Positions 11,077 through 21,101 of a DNA stretch of 64,000 nucleotides are shown here, piece after piece. Source of the stretch: Roridomyces roridus (Eukaryota > Basidiomycota > Agaricomycetes > Agaricales > Mycenaceae); NCBI GenBank assembly GCA_029378245.1, contig JARKIF010000029.1, forward strand, positions 186,001 through 250,000, read 5' to 3'. Each line of letters begins with the position of its first letter. Positions within the stretch are counted from its first letter, which is position 1. The position numbers and the translations under genes were made by a program. The notes under the pieces were generated by a model. It saw nothing but the letters and a program-made list of their open reading frames with translations. It did no database searches and had not been told where the DNA came from.

Positions 11077-12998
11077 ATGGAACAATTCCAACAGCTCGGT
11101 TCCTTCGTACAAGATGCCCTTCTCAATGCCTTCAGAACACATTACTCCCGCTTCCAGGCTGCAGTCACTGACCTGGTACAAAACCGAGCAGATGCCGTCG
11201 TAATTTCACGGCTTGGGGATGACCTTGACGAATTTGCCAGGATTCTCTCTGAGGTAAGTGGTCGACAATGTGCAGTAGCTTCCTCAGCCTGATACCTGCA
11301 CAGAATGAGACCGTCTTTCATCATGTTCCCGACGAATTTGAAGTTATTCAGACCAGCCTCGTCGCGATGAGGCACGACATTCGCCTCGAGTATCGAGACG
11401 CTGTGGATGCATCTCATCATGGTGTACCCACTCTTGTACAAACCATACCCTCCGACGGGCGTGGCCGGCCCCGAATCCATATCGACCCAGATTTTCTACG
11501 ATGGGCATACGGCCAGCGATCGACCGCCGGTATCAGCAGGTTTCTTGGAGTCAGCAGGACAACTGTCCGGAATGCTCTTCTGGATTTGGGCGTCGTCGAG
11601 CCCCAGCAATCGCCCTTTCCTTTAAATGGCCAGATCACCCCTTCCGAGCCCGAAGCTGCACCAGACGACGACATCCTTGATCCTCAGCTTCCCATCCCCG
11701 ATTCCTTGCCGCCTGATGTCCATGAGCTTTTGGATGATCACACTGGCCCCACCATTTCCTCCTACACCGGGCCTCAGTCCAGCATTTCGGACGACGACCT
11801 CGACACACTGCTTATTCGCTTACGGACCCATTACCGACGTGCAGGTCTCAGCATGCTCAACGGAATGCTCCGTCGGCTGGGGCATCGTGTTTCCACCGAG
11901 CGCGTCCGCCAATCTTTGCTACGCATCGACCCAGTGCGGCGGATTTTCGAGCGCATAAGAATTCGCCGCCGTGAGTACCACGTTCTCGGTCCGAATTCGC
12001 TCTGGCACCATGATGGGCAGCATGGCAAGTGTTCTCATTCCCAATTGAGTTGAGTGCGCGACTGATTGGTTGTAGGCTTGATTCGATGGGGAATTGTTAT
12101 TCACGGTTTTATCGACGGCTATTCACGACTGATTGTTGGTCTCCGCGCGAGTGACAATAACAGAGCCGACACTGTTTTGGAGTTGTTTCTCGACGCTGCC
12201 CGGGTGTACGGCGTACCGTCACGCCTGCGTGGTGATCATGGGACCGAAAATATCTATGTCGCTGCCTGGATGGAGTCCCATCGCGGGCTCCGCCGGGGCT
12301 CGTACATTTGGGGCAGGTGCTTACATGCTTTATTCATCAATTTTATTTCCCTTGTCTCATCGTTTACTTGCAGGAGTGTGCATAATGTTCGTATAGAACG
12401 TCTATGGGTCGACGTCACGGCACAGGTTGGGGCAACTTGGGCTGACCATTTCACCCTTCTCGAGTTGCGATACGGGCTTGACATAAATAATGTCGCCCAT
12501 ATCTGGCTGCTACACTTCCTTTTCCTCGGCACCATCAACACCCAGCTCGCTTTTTTTGCAGAGTCTTGGAACCAGCATCGTATTCAGATGCGTCATTCGA
12601 CCAACCGATCCCCGACTGACATGTTCGTCTTCGACATGTACGCCAACGGTGTCCGTGGAGACCGCCTTCCCCCTGAGGAAGAGGACCTCGCTATCGAGGA
12701 GCTGGAGGTCTATGGGATCGACTGGCAGGGGCTTCGGGAGGATGGTGTGCTCCATTCGCAAGCACAAAACAACTCGGTATCTGAAGGCTCGAGCTCTTGG
12801 GTTGGTAATATCGGGCCTCCTCCTGATCTCAGCCAGGTTGTAGTGCAGCCTCCACCCGGTTTTCTCACTGGCGACGAGGCGGCTCATTTGTATTCTTCAT
12901 TTGCCCCTCTTTTTGGTAGTGCTGACACAAACGAGATCATCTCCCTTTGGACCCACGCACTTACATATGTCCGTGTACTATACCCTAATGAATTTTGA
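11077..12998 (+). CDS. DDE integrase-core protein of a mobile element
   Basis: Four exons (11077-11253, 11304-12024, 12076-12316, 12374-12998) give 587 aa ending in TGA. The intron at 12025-12075 starts with GCAAGT, a GC-AG intron. The N-terminal part has a helix-turn-helix-like segment ([20 protein letters not shown]). The core is an integrase fold: D296 in WHHDGQHG, then [19 protein letters not shown]353 in RGDHGTEN, and E388 in HNVRIERLW, giving a D-x56-D-x34-E spacing close to the retroviral D,D35E pattern. [12 protein letters not shown] and [20 protein letters not shown] follow, as in agaric integrase-core proteins. All three catalytic acids are present. No LTR, reverse transcriptase or zinc-binding HHCC domain is seen, so this is not an ordinary retrotransposon integrase. 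Confidence 0.85.
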
Positions 12999-13640
12999 AT
13001 CCTCTCGGTCGCTTTTTTCTGAATCCCCGGATGACTGAAGTAGTTCTGATGAGAAACCGATGAGAAACCGACCGTGGTTGATCACGGTGTACCGTGGTTG
13101 ACCGTGGTCAACCGTGGTCCAGATGTCCCCTCCGACCTCAAACATCAACCCTCGGAGTGAAACTGATCAAATTACCGACCATTGTTCTGAAAGCTGGACC
13201 AAAAACCTCGTTAACTATGTGTAATGACCTCGGAGTACATGAACTTGATACTCGACCTGCGACCTCGGTGTTCAACCTGTCACAGACTCTCCGACCTCGG
13301 TGCTCCGATCCTCAGAATTCTGCAACCACAATGCTCAAACTCGCAAAATCTTGCGACCTCGGTGCTGAAACTGTACTTTGCACACCGCGCTCATAATATT
13401 CAACGAAAACAACTGTTATAAATACACCACGGCGAAGCGTCGTCTTGGATTACTGAGAGAAGTTGATTGAGCACTCAACAACGCTGTGTGAAAGATTATT
13501 GTAGACTCACTGTACTGCACCGAGATGCCTTCAAATTATTGATGGTCCAGTGAGACTATACGTAGCGTGGAGAAAGGCACGGGAGATGATGCGATGCGAT
13601 CCCTCGAATGCATCCACCACTCTGAATCCGTCGGGCGCGA
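12999..13640. repeat. direct and inverted motif repeats downstream of the integrase gene
   Basis: No gene is seen. At 13070-13120 lies a cluster of ACCGTGG words including the near-palindrome GGTTGACCGTGGTCAACC. Further on, CGACCTCGGTG occurs at about 13260, 13292 and 13354, with weaker versions near 13133 and 13225. Such repeated short words near one side of a transposase gene resemble subterminal binding sites. I could not find a matching inverted set on the far side of the gene pair. Confidence 0.5.
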
Positions 13641-13774
13641 CTTGGGATAACGTTAACGACCGAGCAGACGCGTGATTGCGCCCCTCATCCGTGCGCAAGT
13701 CGTCTTGTCGAGGAGTCCAACAATGCGGTCGACGAGTACCTCGAGGGCCCAGGCCGAGATGGTGGACTTGCGTA

Positions 13775-14585
13775 CTTTCCGCCTCACACGTGCCGCCCGA
13801 TTTAGTAATTTGATGGGGGCAGTGCTTGGCTGTGCATGTTCGGCAGCTGATGGACCAGTGATCAGATCACACGGCAAGAAACCCAAATCGCAATCGCTAA
13901 GTCCTCAAGTCCTCAGACAGCACAATTGTACAAGTACTATATGACACGACAGAGGTAGGGAACAGACGCATAGACATTGAGAACATAAATGATACACGGA
14001 TAACTGTGTAGTGGTAAGTAAGCCGAGGCTCGAGCGTTGCGAATTGGGATGACACACAGCGTGAGAGCCTCGCGCAGCCGTCAACCGGGCATATGTCGCC
14101 ACAGCGAGTGGCTGTGGGCAGGAGATGAGCGAGGGCGTGTGGCGAGATCCGCGGGAAGCGGTGTGACGAGCGAGTGGCCAGGCGGGCGTGCAGGTGAGTG
14201 GTGGTCGGTCCTGTCCTGTCAGAAGGAGGTATCATGGGCGTGGGCGAGTGCAGCGTGCGGGTGTGTGAGCGATGTGGAGGTTGACGTGTGCTGCAACGCC
14301 ATACTACGACGGGCGTGGGCGGAATGCTTGGTGGGCAGGAAGTGGAGCACAAAGCGGCGTGGGCGAGGAAGGAACATGATGCGAGGCCGCTTATGGGAGA
14401 GAGGGAGAGCAAATGCGAGAGTCTACGAGGGCGGTGGGGCCGGCGATGAGCAGGGCGAGGAAGGTGGTGAGGTGAGAGGGACTCCCAGACATGATGTGAT
14501 TGACGGCCGAAGAAACTGCCGAGAGCACTGCCCCACACTGCCCCCATCAAATTACTAAATCGGGCGGCACGTGTGAGGCGGAAAG
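13775..14585. mobile_element. 811-bp segment bounded by a perfect 50-bp inverted repeat
   Basis: The 50 bases at 13775-13824 are identical to the reverse complement of 14536-14585, including the word CCGATTTAGTAATTTGATGG. Perfect identity over 50 bp means the arms formed recently or are kept by selection or conversion. The 711 bp between them are G-rich on the plus strand and contain no recognisable gene; the long minus-strand frame there is low in complexity. I saw no clear target-site duplication outside the arms. Confidence 0.7.
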
Positions 14586-14700
14586 TCAGGAGTGAGATGG
14601 TGGTCGAGAGGAAGAGCGAATGTCCGATCAACGGATCAATGCAGCGGCTGACTCATGATTTAGTCGTGACTCACTCTTCTCGCAATCGCACCTCGGACTC

Positions 14701-15558
14701 GTGTGTGGCACTTGTGTGGTACCCCTTCCGGGGGAATTGGAGCGGGAGATCTTCGAAACGGAAGCCCGTGCTCACCCATCCGTCACACCCACTCTCCTCC
14801 ATATTCGGCCACATCCCCTAGGATCGAGCCCTTTTTATACAGGGTCGTTGTGGCTGGCCAACACCCCAGGATTCTTGAGGCGACCAAGTCCAAGCCACCC
14901 ACATTCTTCGCTACTGCAGTTCGGCACCTCTTCCTCGACGGCTACACAGGTTGGGGCACGGAGGATGTGCTCCAAGTCCTCGCCGTCTCCAGCGGGGTCA
15001 AAAACTTTGCGGCTATATATCGGTGATTTTCCGCTCGCCTCGGACTCTCCAACATGCACGTCGAGCGATTGGCCCCTTGTCCCGCAGTTATCTTTGGTGG
15101 CTCTCTACATATCGATCTCACTCACCCACTGGCCTTCGCGCATGTCACGCAAATCGACATCTTCGACGAGATTGACGAGGAGGACGCCGCAAATCCCTCT
15201 GTTGCCGGCTCTCACCTATCTGTGTCCTCGACTCGAGTTGTTCGTCATCCTGTGGCCCAGTTTTGTCTCAGGGCCTGGCATACACATGGGCGCAAAAAAA
15301 AACCCCCCGTTCGCGACGCGTGCTTTGTCATTGCGCTCTTCGCAAATTATTGGGGCCAGCGGGAAGATGGTGCCCGGGGGTTGCCCACCTTTTGGACAAG
15401 GGCTGAGGATTTTATCGCTCGGAAGACGAGGGGAGAGAGGTGGATGGTACGTGATTGTTTTCAACCGTTTGAACGCTGACGCCGATATAGAGAGCCGCTA
15501 TTGGATGGATGACGACTCGTATGAGGAGTCTGGATCCGTCGCTGAACCTCAAGTCTAA
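14701..15558 (+). pseudogene. F-box-like protein, frameshifted relic
   Basis: Pieces of the agaric F-box-like/LRR family follow each other in order but in alternating frames: ELEREIFETEARAHPSVTPT (near 14730), IEPFLYRVVVAGQHPRILEA, VRHLFLDGYTGWGTEDVLQV, SGVKNFAAIYR (near 15020), then FGGSLHIDLTHPLAFAHVTQ, LPALTYLCPRLELFVILWPS, and finally ARGLPTFWTRAEDFIARKTR with SRYWMDDD near 15500. At least three frame changes without splice signals, together with the A-run near 15294, show that it is dead. F-box proteins normally recruit substrates to SCF ubiquitin ligases; this copy cannot. Confidence 0.75.
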
Positions 15559-15635
15559 TATTGTGTTGAAAAACAATGGAACAAATATTTCATCCCACCC
15601 CGGGAGACAAAGACAAAAACTTCCTGGAGCGGATT

Positions 15636-17180
15636 ATGACCTGCACCCGGATCGAACGGGATTCCCCCAGGTTATTTTCTTCGGCCTTCGTTATGCACTG
15701 TGGGTGCGGACCATCCGCTGCCAGCTGAGTTCTTTTAGACGGGTAAGTCGACTTTTTGAACCTTTGAATCTTGTCGATTCGGCGACTGCACCTTCGAAGG
15801 TACTGATACGAGGAAGATTTGGTGCGGACTTCGAAACATAGGAGAGTCTAGTTCACGAATACGCAATTCAAGGAGGTGCTTGAATTGATACATGGTTATT
15901 ACTCGTCAGATCCTCCTCTGACTCTTCTAATCAATAGGAAACAACCTGGAGCGACACATGGAGAAAAATATCTCAAGGAGATAGAGCTATGACCTGCTCC
16001 CGAATCGAGTGGGATGCCCACCAGATTGCTTTCCTAACCCCAATTACGAAGGGTGGGTGCGGACCGTCCGCTGTCAGGTCGGTGCCAATACTGCGAACTC
16101 GAGCATGTTGATACAGATTTGTGCCGACTCCAATTCATTTTGCTAAGAGGTCGACTTGAATTGGTGGTTCCTATTCGGCATCTCTTCCTTGAAATCGGAA
16201 AGAACTCGAGTTCACAGCGACACAGGGGGGATTTCATAAAAGTAATGGACAGCAAGGGAATGACCTGCCCCCGAGTCGAACGGGGTGCCCACTGGATTTC
16301 GGCATGGGCTACATTCCATATGCCGTGGGTGCGGACCATCCGCTGCCACGTCTGTACCTTTCAACCGCAGAAGTCCACCCAATGCGGGTCTCGGGAAATG
16401 CTCGTCTTGACAAAAATCAACTATTGAGGATTCTCTCCAGTCTCGCGACCTCACCGAGGCTCTGAATGGTTTGAATGCGACGAAACTTGAAACAAGCGAG
16501 GTTTCAGTTGATGCGCTTTGTACTTGCGTTTGGCATGCCGTATGCTCGTGCGGCAAGTCTTTCTCGAGAAAAAAAAAGACGAAATGGGGAATTGAACCAC
16601 AAAAAAGGATCACAATGTCTCCTCCTCATGACCTGCCCTCGAATCGAACGGAATGCCCATCGGCTTCTCTTATGCAGCGTCGGGGAGGACCATCCGCTGT
16701 CAGGTCAGTACCTTTCGACCCATGTTTGACCCATGTGATGAGGATTTCTCTCATCGCAACTCCAGGCTTGATCAAGCTTGAGCATAACATGGTGATCCTG
16801 TTCATACAAACTGTACCGACTCCAGTTTTATCAAAAACGAAGGAGGTCCTTCTCTAAATCGCAAAGAACTAGCAGCGACGCACTTGCGACGCACGGCCAA
16901 TCATATGGATGACCTAATATTCCCGAGTCCAGCGGGAATCGCGATATGTTGGGTTTGGACCATCCGTTGCCTCCAATTGTCAATGCCTTCGAACCAAAGA
17001 ATATTGCGATTCGTGAAAGCTCGTCTTGAAAAACAGAGTGGGGATGTCGCGACCTCACCGATGTTTGTGGATCAATTCCAGGTGTGAGAATTTACGCTAA
17101 TGGAATTTCACGAAAAAAGAGGGGACAACGGGCAGTACGAGGTATGGCCTGCCCCCGAATTGAACGGGTAGCGGGCTCTC
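15636..17180 (-). repeat. array of six tRNA-like repeats
   Basis: About every 200-350 bp a 75-95 bp module recurs on the minus strand: near 15638-15732, 15991-16080, 16262-16352, 16630-16706, 16911-16975 and 17146-17180. Read on the minus strand, most modules begin with GACCTGACAGCGGATGGTCC (or one change from it), reach a T-arm-like hairpin around GTTCGANTC (the tRNA B box), and end in GCAGGTC, which pairs with the start. The 15991-16080 copy has fully complementary 6-bp ends. An anticodon stem CCCAC/GTGGG can be drawn with a long loop. The A-box position is poor and no anticodon is clear, so these are tRNA-derived repeats rather than working tRNA genes. Similar modules lie near 45095-45180 and 50685-50760. 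No protein gene is seen between 15560 and 17560. Confidence 0.5.
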
Positions 17181-17564
17181 TAGAGATTCGAGAAATACTC
17201 TTTCGGGAACGTTTCGTCATCACATGACTCCAATGCGCTTATCTCTGTACCACCATCTTCTCGCCTCCCGATGTCTGCAAGGCGATTTTCGAACCCCGTT
17301 GACTCGGCGGCTCTGACGCAATGTACTGACTTGCTTTGTGGGGAAGACTTGGGGGGCAGCTGCCAAGAGTTGAAAGTTGGACGCGACCCGCGGCGCTGCC
17401 AACCTCCAGAAAAGCCACATTCGTGAACGCACAACTTGGAAGGAATGTGTAGGGTTGTTTTCATGGCTCTTACTGATCGGCATTTTGCGTCAAATTTAGA
17501 GAACAATGTACTTGCCGTTTACGTAGCCTGGCGCCCACACCCCCACACTCACCTTTGCAGCACC

Positions 17565-18522
17565 ATGTCCGACCCTGCACCCCCAATTTCCTCCCCCAAT
17601 CCGCCCCCGTTCTTCCCGACCCACCCATTCGATTCGACGGTCGGGTCTGACGCTACTCTCCGCTCATCTGATGGCGCCGACTTCCACATCCAACGCGCTG
17701 TCCTTTCCCTCGTGTCTCCAGTCTTCGAGACCATGTTCACCCTCCCTCAAGCGGCATCAGACTCTACTATCCCGGTCGTCGAGCTCACGGAGACATCGAG
17801 GACCTTGGACGGCGCTCTTCGCCTCTTCTATCCTGGCACGACCCTACGCCTCGATGCCAAGTCGCTCAGTCCATCATTGACTGCCTCATGAAATACGACA
17901 TGGAGTCTCATCCCGACGGCAAAGCAGCACCTCGAAAAATTCCATGCCACTCGGCCGCTCGCCGTATACGCTATTGCATGCAGACACCAGTGGCACGATG
18001 TCGCGGTCGCAGCTGCGCGGGAGGGTCTGAAACACCCGCTTCGCGTTCCCGACGGGCAGACTCCTACGGAGATGCACGGGATGACTGCCGCCGCATACTA
18101 CAACCTGCTGCAATACCACTTTCTTTGTGGAGAAACGGCGAAGAAGACACTTGGATTGCTCGAGTGGCTCGCCTACCCCACCGAGTTTGACGTCTGCATG
18201 TGTGCCAAGACCGAGCAGATGACTTTCACAAATTCCACGAACAGTACGAACCACTGGGTGCCAGACTGGTTCTCCGCGTATCTTAATGGGATTCGTGATG
18301 TTTTGCTCAGGACTCCGGGAAAGGATGTCCGCACCCTTGGGCAGTTTAGCAGGGCCCTCATGGCCGACAGGTGCCACAATTGTCACCAGTTCGATCTTGT
18401 CTCTTTTGGTCAATCCCAGCTGCCGGCTCGAATCGCCGCGGCCCTCTCAAAGGTTCGTTTGATTATGTTCTTCACTGGGTCGCGTTACTAAGCTTCATTG
18501 CCAGGTTGAATTGATTTTTTGA
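17565..18522 (+). pseudogene. BTB/POZ domain protein, probably disabled
   Basis: Starts at ATG 17565 with MSDPAPPISSPNPPPFF, followed by a BTB/POZ fold: DATLRSSDGADFHIQRAVLS, LVSPVFETMFTLPQA and VVELTETSRTLDGALRLFYP. From 17904 the same frame resumes with TAKQHLEKFHATRPLAVYAI and runs to 18452. An intron at 18453-18504 (branch TACTAAG) then leads to VELIF and TGA. Between about 17863 and 17904 the conserved sequence (SIIDCLMKYDME) lies one frame away, and the main frame meets TGA at 17889. Two compensating single-base changes would explain it. BTB proteins dimerise and often act as Cullin-3 adaptors. Either this is a young pseudogene or the consensus has two base errors. Confidence 0.7.
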
Positions 18523-18889
18523 ATCGAGTGAGTCTGTGCACTTGCATGATACCAACCAAAGCTGACTGCGGTCGACAGCATTGTTCACTGTGCTGCCTTG
18601 CTCGTTTTGTTGTGTGGGAGGAGGTCGCGATGTCTGTTTCTCGTGCACTGTACATTGGTCTCAAGTTATTCCTGTGAGTTGGAAGAGAAAAATTTCGGCC
18701 AAGCGCTCAGGTTTACTTCGACAAGACTCAATTTTTGTGAGCTGCTTTGTAAGAGCACATTAGAGTAGTTCAAAGGTCAGTAAGTGGCAAATTGGGCAGA
18801 GACGCCACGCGGGATGGCATAGTACTGCCAGCCTTGCTTGATCTTCATGCTTGACAACGAAAAAAAAGCCGAACTAGACACATGGTTAA

Positions 18890-18965
18890 TTCAGATGCTG
18901 GGAATCGAACCCGGGCACCTGGGAGTCATGGGTACGGTTGAGTCACCAACCGCACCTCAAGGGAG
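18890..18965 (-). repeat. tRNA-like element (SINE-type)
   Basis: On the minus strand an A-box-like GGTGCGGTTGGTGACTC and a strong B box GGGTTCGATTCCC are spaced as in a tRNA, and a run of eight T follows at about 18860-18868. The D-arm hairpin is clear, but the acceptor ends do not pair, so this is more likely a tRNA-derived SINE head than a tRNA gene. The flank 18960-19110 contains inverted words (CTATGAA...TTCATAG) and no gene. Confidence 0.4.
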
Positions 18966-19254
18966 ACCTTCATGACCGGCAAGGTAGTCGTACATCTACC
19001 ACAGGCTCGAATCCAGCCTGTCTATGAACAAGTGTTGTCTATCGACACTTTCATAGACAGACCAGTTCCGGTCTACATCTACCACCATGTAGTTCAACTA
19101 TACATGGTATAATCATTTATACTCGGCAGTCGTTCAATACATTCGAATTCACGTCAGGTCAGGTCAGAACGAGACCGCGAAAGTGCAACATCACAGAATC
19201 AATTGAAACCAAGACAGTCCACCGAAAACGCCTCCGAACCAAACCCCAAACTCC

Positions 19255-19792
19255 TCAAACCTCCTCGTAGCATGGGGGCGGGCCCTTCGACGTCGACCGC
19301 TCATCAAACTGCTCCTCCTGGTCTCTCCCACCTACAATCTCTTCAGTTTTAGTCTCACTCCCATGGCCACTCTCACTCTTCTCAAAACTCCCTCGCCTCG
19401 TACTCTTCCCGTCCTTGTCCACGTCCTTCGCCTCCATATGCATCGTATCGTTCCCGCTCTCAAGGTATCGCTTAACCCTCCCACCCTGCGCCCCCGCCCC
19501 CGCCCGACACCCCCGATGGCAGCAGCAAAAGTAGCTCGCGATGACGATAAGCAGGACACCGACAACGATCCCCGCCACCGCGCCGGCGGGGATGTGGATG
19601 TGTTTCGTGACAGGGAGGGAAGTGGGTGCGCTTGCGATCGATGATTCTTGAGGGATTGTGGAAGACTACGAACAGTTCCAGTGCCAGTGAGCTCCCCAGT
19701 CTTGAGATCTAGTTAGATCAAGTACATACCTGCGCGGCGACGCCTACGCCTCCCATGGCGGCGAGGAGTATCGCACAGAACATTTTCGTCAT
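19255..19792 (-). CDS. secreted-type single-pass membrane protein, 157 aa
   Basis: Exons 19792-19730 and 19665-19255 splice at a codon boundary. Residues 1-21 (MTKMFCAILLAAMGGVGVAA) form a signal peptide. A short Ser/Thr-rich outer region follows, then a membrane segment AVAGIVVGVLLIVIASYF, a Cys-rich juxtamembrane turn (CCCHRGCRAG) and a charged cytosolic tail ending in GPPPCYEEV. This layout (signal, short Ser/Thr stalk, Gly-rich TM, hydrophilic tail) is common among small agaric surface proteins and resembles Mid2-type sensors in outline only. The upstream 400 bp (to 20200) holds no other gene. Function unknown. Confidence 0.75.
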
Positions 19793-20487
19793 AAATTCGT
19801 GACAGTGAGCGAGAGGGAGGGCAAGGTGCAAGGGCAGCACGACTCCATATTTTTATCCCCACACCCAGGTCCGGGCGCCGGGTGGCTTGACGTGCGCAGT
19901 GATGACGCGTCGGTGCACGTCAGATGAACGTGCAGCGCCGTCTCAAAAGCTGTTGACTAGCGCGGAAATCCAGGAACAGTGATGCCGCAGTTTGATTCCG
20001 CCTCGATTTCCATATGCAGCTGTTCGTTAGTGAATCCGCCGAATCCGCCGATAATAGACAAAAGAGAGACGGGCGGTCTTGGAGGCGGGTTCGACTGAAA
20101 CGGTGAGTATTTATCCTCGAAAAAGATAGAAAAGCGGAGAGTCATGTCCCCGCCGCACCCCCACTCTCCCGTGATTAGCTGCTACGCCAACCTCGTTGAA
20201 GATGACGATAGTCGCAATATAACTTTCAGCAAGACAAGATACGGGTCTAATCTGAGCAAGTGCAATCATGGCAACGTCGCAACGAGTGGTAAGGCTGATA
20301 CTACTACGGCTGAGTATCTGCGACGGAGGTCATTCATTTCTGAATCTTTGCTTGGAGGAGTACACACACACACACTAAGGGTTGTCTGGGCACGTACTGG
20401 GCCGAGGTGGGGGCTTCAGATGGTAATCCCTTGCTCCCCCTGCCCGGCCGCCTGCGTGTGCGCGGTCAGACCATTCCCAGATCACAA

Positions 20488-20744
20488 CTACCATTTTCTG
20501 CCCATCTGAACAAGAAATCAGGTACTCATTATAACCCCAGACAGAAGCCTCTCACCGCCTCGCGCAAGCATCTCGCGAATTTGGCAAACTCGGCCTTGCA
20601 GGCGTCCTTGGAGACGTCGGTGTATGTGGCGAGGATCCACTTGCCGTATAACGTGGCGTGTGAGGTGCATGTGGCGGTGGAGTGGAGCGCCAGGCGCGCT
20701 AGAGGGCGCGATTTGGTGGTGGTGGTGGTCGGGGACAAAGACAT
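20488..20744 (-). CDS. NDUFAF8-like twin CX9C protein, one Cys replaced by Trp
   Basis: Exons 20744-20556 and 20505-20488 give a 68-aa protein ending CLREAMGRKW. It matches the small mitochondrial intermembrane-space proteins of the NDUFAF8 (C17orf89) type, which help assemble respiratory complex I with NDUFAF5. The pattern is C-x9-W followed by C-x9-C: CTSHATLYGKW then CKAEFAKFARC. The second Cys of the first pair is a TGG codon, one base from Cys, so one of the two disulfides cannot form. The rest of the frame, start and splice sites are intact. The intron (20506-20555) is 50 nt. The substitution may be a sequencing or assembly error, a damaged allele or a tolerated change. Confidence 0.7.
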
Positions 20745-21101
20745 GACTCAGCTGATGCGATCACATCGCGTGCCGAAATATTGTTCAACTCGATTCCCAG
20801 TCCTTGGCGGGGAGCCGGCCTGAACGTTGGTATGAAGGAAGAATATCGAATGAATACAGAACTATGAGGAAATTATAATTCGGATGCCTGTTACATGTGT
20901 GCTGGCAAGTTACAACCCATCATTCTCTATTGATTCCCTAGTAATGAAAACACCAACAAGCACCATTTCTCGAGCCCGTAAGACGCTCATACACTCAGGC
21001 CTTCGGAGCAGCGGTCGCGGGTACCAGTCCGGCGTTGCACGTCGAAGTCCGATCCCACGCGCCCGCTGGAAGAGTCAAACATCCGCACCAAACAAATAAA
21101 T

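Noticed and set aside
11077..12998. LTR retrotransposon integrase
   Set aside because: No reverse transcriptase, RNase H, protease, zinc-finger HHCC or LTRs were found nearby.
13897..14631. 244-codon minus-strand frame
   Set aside because: Low-complexity Pro/His/Ser/Thr reading across a G-rich segment and one arm of the inverted repeat; no family signal.
15636..17180. Six functional tRNA genes
   Set aside because: Poor A boxes, no clear anticodon and imperfect acceptor stems in most copies; kept as tRNA-like repeats.
19363..19644. 93-codon plus-strand frame
   Set aside because: Antisense shadow of the membrane-protein gene.
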